NCBI GenBank assembly: GCA_017416805.1
Contig: JAFQBB010000020.1
Coordinates: 124,001 to 188,000, forward strand
Direction: 5' to 3'
Length of the DNA: 64,000 bases
DNA from: Bacteroidaceae bacterium
GTDB lineage: Bacteria > Bacteroidota > Bacteroidia > Bacteroidales > Bacteroidaceae
Part shown: positions 60,588 to 64,000 of the stretch, in pieces
How the letters are laid out: each line of letters starts with the position of its first letter
Numbering within the stretch: position 1 is the stretch's first letter
Position numbers and translations under genes: made by a program
Notes under the pieces: generated by a model
Told to the model about the DNA's origin: nothing
The model's database searches: none
The model's input: only the letters and a program-made list of their open reading frames with translations

Positions 60588-61745
60588 TCAGTAAGAATCT
60601 TTAGCTAAAGATGTATGTGAAAGTGAAAGAAACAGTTTTCTTCCCGTCCGCCTGACATTCTCACGTGCCACATCGGGGCGCATGGCGAGATGGAGGGGAA
60701 GTTCCTCTTCGTTGATGGAGAGGATGGAGGAAAAGCCGCTTTGCTCCAATTCGGGACTTTGCTCAATGGAACCGCCAATGGCAATGACGGGGATGTCCTG
60801 ATGGGTGGCGGCTTTCAAAACTCCCATGGGGGCTTTGCCCATCAGTGTCTGACGGTCGATGCGGCCTTCGCCCGTTACTACAAGGTCGCAACCTGCGAGA
60901 AGTTCTTCGAAATGGAGGGCATCGAGCACCAGCTCTACTCCCCGACAAAGACGGGCGCCCAACAAGGCGCTGAAGGCTCCGCCCAAACCTCCGGCAGCAC
61001 CTGCACCAGAGATGTTGGTCACATCTACCTTGTTATATTCTCTGATGACTTCGGCAAAATGATGCATCCCTCTGTCGAGTTGTTCGACCATCTGCCTGTC
61101 GGCACCTTTTTGGGAAGCAAAAATATAAGCAGCTCCTTGAGGGCCACAGAAGGGATTGGTGACATCGCAGGCCACTCGGATGTCAACAGTTTTTAGTTCG
61201 GGAAGAATATGGGAAGAATCAATCGTGGCAATCCGTTCAAGAGATTCGCCGCATCCGGCAAGAGATATTCCTTCAGCATCAAGGAAGCGGAAGCCAAGGG
61301 CGCTGAGCATCCCTGTGCCGGCATCGTTCGTGGCACTTCCGCCAATGCCTATGAGCAACTTCCGACACCCTCTTTTCAGCGCATCGGCTATCAGTTGGCC
61401 GGTGCCATAGGTGGAGGTCTTCAGAGGGTTGCGCTCTTCTTCAGCCAAAAGGGTGAGACCGCTGGCCGAAGCCATTTCAATGATGGCCGTACGTCCATCG
61501 TCAACCACTCCATAGCGGGTACGGATGGGGCGCATCAGTGGGTCCGAAACTTCCACCTCTATCCATTTGCCACCAAGGGTGCCGACCAGCGCCTCGGCGG
61601 TACCTTCGCCACCATCGGCCAGGCACACTTTCTTTACCACGCAATCGGGAAGTACGCTCCGCACTCCCTCCTCGAAAGCATCGGCCACTTCGCGCGAAGT
61701 GAGCGAACCTTTGAATGAATCGAAAGCTAAAAGAATGGTGTTCAT
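60588..61745 (-). CDS. Glycerate kinase
   Basis: This 385-residue cytosolic kinase of the GarK/GlxK family phosphorylates glycerate to a phosphoglycerate with ATP. Family features are MNTILLAFDSFKGSLTSREV at the start, VCLADGGEGTAEALV near residue 48, LLIGIGGSATNDAGTGML near residue 126, NISGAGAAGGLGGAF near residue 242 and DLVVTGEGRIDRQTLMGKAP near residue 283. The ATG at 61745 overlaps the stop of the ABC-F gene (ATGA), which fixes the start and shows coupling. It feeds glycerate from sugar-acid breakdown into glycolysis. Confidence 0.93.
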   Translation of the reverse strand: MNTILLAFDSFKGSLTSREVADAFEEGVRSVLPDCVVKKVCLADGGEGTAEALVGTLGGKWIEVEVSDPLMRPIRTRYGVVDDGRTAIIEMASASGLTLLAEEERNPLKTSTYGTGQLIADALKRGCRKLLIGIGGSATNDAGTGMLSALGFRFLDAEGISLAGCGESLERIATIDSSHILPELKTVDIRVACDVTNPFCGPQGAAYIFASQKGADRQMVEQLDRGMHHFAEVIREYNKVDVTNISGAGAAGGLGGAFSALLGARLCRGVELVLDALHFEELLAGCDLVVTGEGRIDRQTLMGKAPMGVLKAATHQDIPVIAIGGSIEQSPELEQSGFSSILSINEEELPLHLAMRPDVARENVRRTGRKLFLSLSHTSLAKDSY

Positions 61746-63688
61746 CCCATCGCGTCCTCCAACTCCATCGAAACGGCTTCCCACTCTTCGACTACAGAAT
61801 CAAGTTGCTTCTTCAGGTTGGTATGCTTCTCGTAAAGCGTCATATCTGCTGCACCTTCGGGCGTAGCCATCTGTTCTTCGAGGGCGGCAATGTCGGTCTC
61901 CAATTTCTCGATGCGGGCTTCGCAATCGGCCACAGATTTTTCCAAACGGCGGATGAGTTTCTGTTGTTCTTTCTGTTGCTCGTAGGAGAGTTTGGATGCT
62001 GAAATTTCTGCCGTGTCTGAAAGTTTTTTTTCTCCTGTAGGGGAAAAAGAATTTGCAGGTATGGAAAGTTTGTCGAGTGAGTCAATGCGTTTTTTTTGAA
62101 GAAAGTCATAAATGCCGCCCAAGTGTTCGCGCACCTGTCCGCCACCGAATTCATACACCTTGGTGACAAGGCCGTCAAGAAACTCACGGTCGTGGCTGAC
62201 AACGATGACTGTTCCATCGAATTCGCGGATGGCTTCCTTCAGCACATCCTTTGAACGCATGTCGAGGTGGTTGGTCGGCTCGTCGAGGATAAGCAGGTTG
62301 ACAGGCTCGAGCAGAAGACGAATCATGGCCAAACGGCTACGTTCGCCACCGGAAAGCACCTTCACCTTCTTCTCTATTGCTTCGCCCCCAAACATGAAGG
62401 CGCCCAAAATGTCCTTGATGCGCGTGCGGATGTCGCCCACGGCCACGCGGTCAATCGTATCGAAGACGGTCAGGTTCTCATCCAATAATTGTGCCTGGTT
62501 TTGTGCAAAATAGCCAATCTGTATGTTGTGCCCAATCTTCAAGTTGCCGTCAAAAGGTATTTCTCCCATGATACACTTGACGAGGGTGGATTTTCCCTCA
62601 CCGTTCTTTCCTACGAAAGCCACCTTTTCGCCACGCTTGATGGTAAGGTTGACGTGGGAGAAAACGGTATGTTTGCCATACACTTTCTCTACCTCTTCGC
62701 AAATGACCGGATAGTCACCGCTACGTTGGGCAGGAGGAAACTTCAGGCGGAGGGCAGAGTTATCGACCTCGTCCACCTCGATGGGAATAATCTTTTCCAA
62801 TTGCTTGATGCGGCTCTGCACCTGCACGGCCTTGGTGGGCTTGTAGCGGAAGCGTTCGATGAAGTCTTTCGTCTCCTGAATCTCCTTTTGTTGGTTCTCG
62901 TACGCATGGAGTTGCTGCTCGCGCCGCTCGGCACGGAGTTGCATGAACTCGTCGTACTTCACGCGGTAGTCGTAGATGCGTCCGCAAGAAATCTCAATGG
63001 TGCGGGTGGTGACATTGTTAATGAAGGCACGGTCGTGGCTCACCAGCACCACGGCATTACACCGTGTAGCCAAGAAGTTCTCCAGCCACTGGATACTCTC
63101 AATGTCGAGGTGGTTGGTCGGCTCATCAAGCAGAAGCACATCGGGGCGGCGCAAGAGCAACTTGGCCAACTCGATACGCATACGCCATCCGCCTGAGAAC
63201 TCCGACGTAGGCCGGTCGAAATCTGTCCGTACAAATCCTAATCCTTGCAGGGTGCGCTCTATCTCGGCATGATAATTGTTGCCACCCATCATCTGATAGT
63301 GCTCGTTGGCATGGGTGAACTTCTCTATCAGGGCCTGATACTCCTCGCTCTCGTAGTCGGTACGCTCGGCCAGTTGGTTGTTCATCTGTTCGATGCTTGC
63401 CTGCAATTCGCTGATATGCTCAAAAGCCTGTTCGGCCTCCTCCATCACCGTACGCGAATCGCTGAGCACCATCACCTGCGGCAGATAGCCCACCGAAATG
63501 TCCTTAGGAATGGCAACGTTGCCCTCGGTGGGCGATTGCAAACCGGCCAATATCTTCAATAGGGTACTCTTGCCCGCCCCGTTTTTGCCCACTAAAGCGA
63601 TACGGTCTTTCTTGTTGACCACAAACGTCACGTCCGCAAACAACGGCTTGGCGGCAAATTCCACCTGTAACTGTTCTACTGAAATCAA
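61742..63688 (-). CDS. ABC-F family ATPase (ribosome-associated)
   Basis: This soluble protein of about 648 residues has two ABC domains and no membrane segment. Domain 1 has Walker A LVGKNGAGKSTLLK, signature SEFSGGWRMRIELA and Walker B VLLLDEPTNHLD. Domain 2 has FVGKNGEGKSTLVK, LSGGERSRLAM and LLILDEPTNHLD. The inter-domain linker (YENQQKEIQETKDFIERFRY) and a C-terminal coiled coil complete the ABC-F plan. These ATPases act on the ribosome in translation or antibiotic resistance. The start is placed at TTG 63688 because the promoter box at 63728-63735 lies downstream of the only in-frame ATG (63799), and LISVEQLQVEFAAKPLF is the usual N-terminus. Confidence 0.88.
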   Translation of the reverse strand: MISVEQLQVEFAAKPLFADVTFVVNKKDRIALVGKNGAGKSTLLKILAGLQSPTEGNVAIPKDISVGYLPQVMVLSDSRTVMEEAEQAFEHISELQASIEQMNNQLAERTDYESEEYQALIEKFTHANEHYQMMGGNNYHAEIERTLQGLGFVRTDFDRPTSEFSGGWRMRIELAKLLLRRPDVLLLDEPTNHLDIESIQWLENFLATRCNAVVLVSHDRAFINNVTTRTIEISCGRIYDYRVKYDEFMQLRAERREQQLHAYENQQKEIQETKDFIERFRYKPTKAVQVQSRIKQLEKIIPIEVDEVDNSALRLKFPPAQRSGDYPVICEEVEKVYGKHTVFSHVNLTIKRGEKVAFVGKNGEGKSTLVKCIMGEIPFDGNLKIGHNIQIGYFAQNQAQLLDENLTVFDTIDRVAVGDIRTRIKDILGAFMFGGEAIEKKVKVLSGGERSRLAMIRLLLEPVNLLILDEPTNHLDMRSKDVLKEAIREFDGTVIVVSHDREFLDGLVTKVYEFGGGQVREHLGGIYDFLQKKRIDSLDKLSIPANSFSPTGEKKLSDTAEISASKLSYEQQKEQQKLIRRLEKSVADCEARIEKLETDIAALEEQMATPEGAADMTLYEKHTNLKKQLDSVVEEWEAVSMELEDAMG

Positions 63689-63727
63689 AACGCTGTCTTC
63701 TTTAATATAATTATGTGTATAACGCGG

Positions 63728-63735
63728 CAAAGGTA
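63728..63735 (-). promoter_or_regulatory. -7 box for ABC-F and glycerate kinase
   Basis: The minus strand reads TACCTTTG, 39 bp upstream of the TTG start. It places the transcription start near 63721 and excludes the upstream ATG. Confidence 0.7.
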
Positions 63736-63898
63736 CACCTTTTCGAGCAGATAAACAAACAAATTGAGGTGGATGTAAACGCACACAACGAACTTGCATA
63801 TTTATTCAAAAAGAAAGCAAAAGGATACTGTTTATTTAAAAAGTGTTATAAAATTGTTCTTTTCTGTGTCATTTCTTGCGTATGTTATCGAACACGAT

Positions 63899-63975
63899 TA
63901 TCTTTGCATCGTGTTTTTCATAGTATTAGATTTAAGGTTACAAAAGGTTGGGTCAAGGCGTTGACCCTTTTTTTT
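63899..63975 (+). ncRNA. Short promoter-to-terminator unit (small RNA or attenuated leader)
   Basis: TATCTTTG (63899-63906) is a TAnnTTTG box. Only about 45 nt after it, GGGTCAA (63950-63956) pairs with TTGACCC (63961-63967) over a 4-nt loop and is followed by eight T. A transcript of about 60 nt would end here, or this is an attenuator for a gene beyond the window edge. Confidence 0.5.
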
Positions 63976-64000
63976 ATGTCCTATCTGTGAAGTGCTGACT

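Overview
The window looks like the chromosome of a gut Bacteroidales, probably of the Bacteroides/Phocaeicola type. The evidence is the Bacteroidota -7 promoter box (TAnnTTTG) ahead of many genes, a fused LpxC-FabZ, a bacterial inositol-lipid cluster, AraC-type regulators with sensor propellers, BspA-like leucine-rich repeat proteins with type IX-like C-terminal sorting tails, and a TonB receptor. No rRNA, tRNA, integrase, transposase or CRISPR array was seen.

Layout. 1-4.3 kb: inositol lipid cluster (PgpA-like phosphatase, GtrA-like protein, CDP-alcohol phosphatidyltransferase, PAP2 transferase, myo-inositol-phosphate synthase). 4.4-7.4 kb: sigma-54 activator, LptE-like lipoprotein, TPR protein, SecG. 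7.4-17.1 kb: an SGNH hydrolase, a GH78 rhamnosidase fused to a BNR/sialidase-like propeller, mannonate dehydratase, and a membrane-spanning sensor/AraC regulator with no kinase core and a receiver lacking its phospho-acceptor Asp. 17.2-21.8 kb: a two-gene unit of a small unknown protein and a large LRR surface protein, preceded by a G9 tract. 22.2-33.7 kb: a long minus-strand housekeeping block (HIT, nfo, miaA, pRiA4b-ORF3-like, lpxA, lpxC-fabZ, lpxD, HD hydrolase, pyrF, four-helix-bundle protein, prfA, purM). 34.2-48.2 kb: minus-strand secreted proteins (Cthe_2159-like beta-helix, small sorted protein, two giant LRR/Ig-like proteins with an unknown cytosolic protein between them). 49.1-54.1 kb: HTH protein, Ser/Thr kinase and outer-membrane protein cassette, then an FN3/LRR lipoprotein. 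54.3-60 kb: 5'-nucleotidase lipoprotein, TonB receptor and a lipoprotein. 60.6-63.7 kb: glycerate kinase and ABC-F ATPase.

The most unusual content is intergenic. (1) Period-7 word repeats (CTCGTAR and its complement) form inverted arms at operon junctions. Four junctions have empty arms about 25-40 bp apart. A fifth pair encloses the four-helix-bundle (S23-type) gene, whose stop codon lies inside one arm. This looks like a hairpin element with one gene-bearing copy. (2) Six intergenic arrays each hold 3-6 copies of a locus-specific palindrome at a strictly constant period (21, 22, 22, 23, 23 or 24 bp). The sequences are unrelated but the architecture is shared. (3) A 133-bp promoter-bearing segment with one mismatch lies upstream of two different secreted-protein loci.
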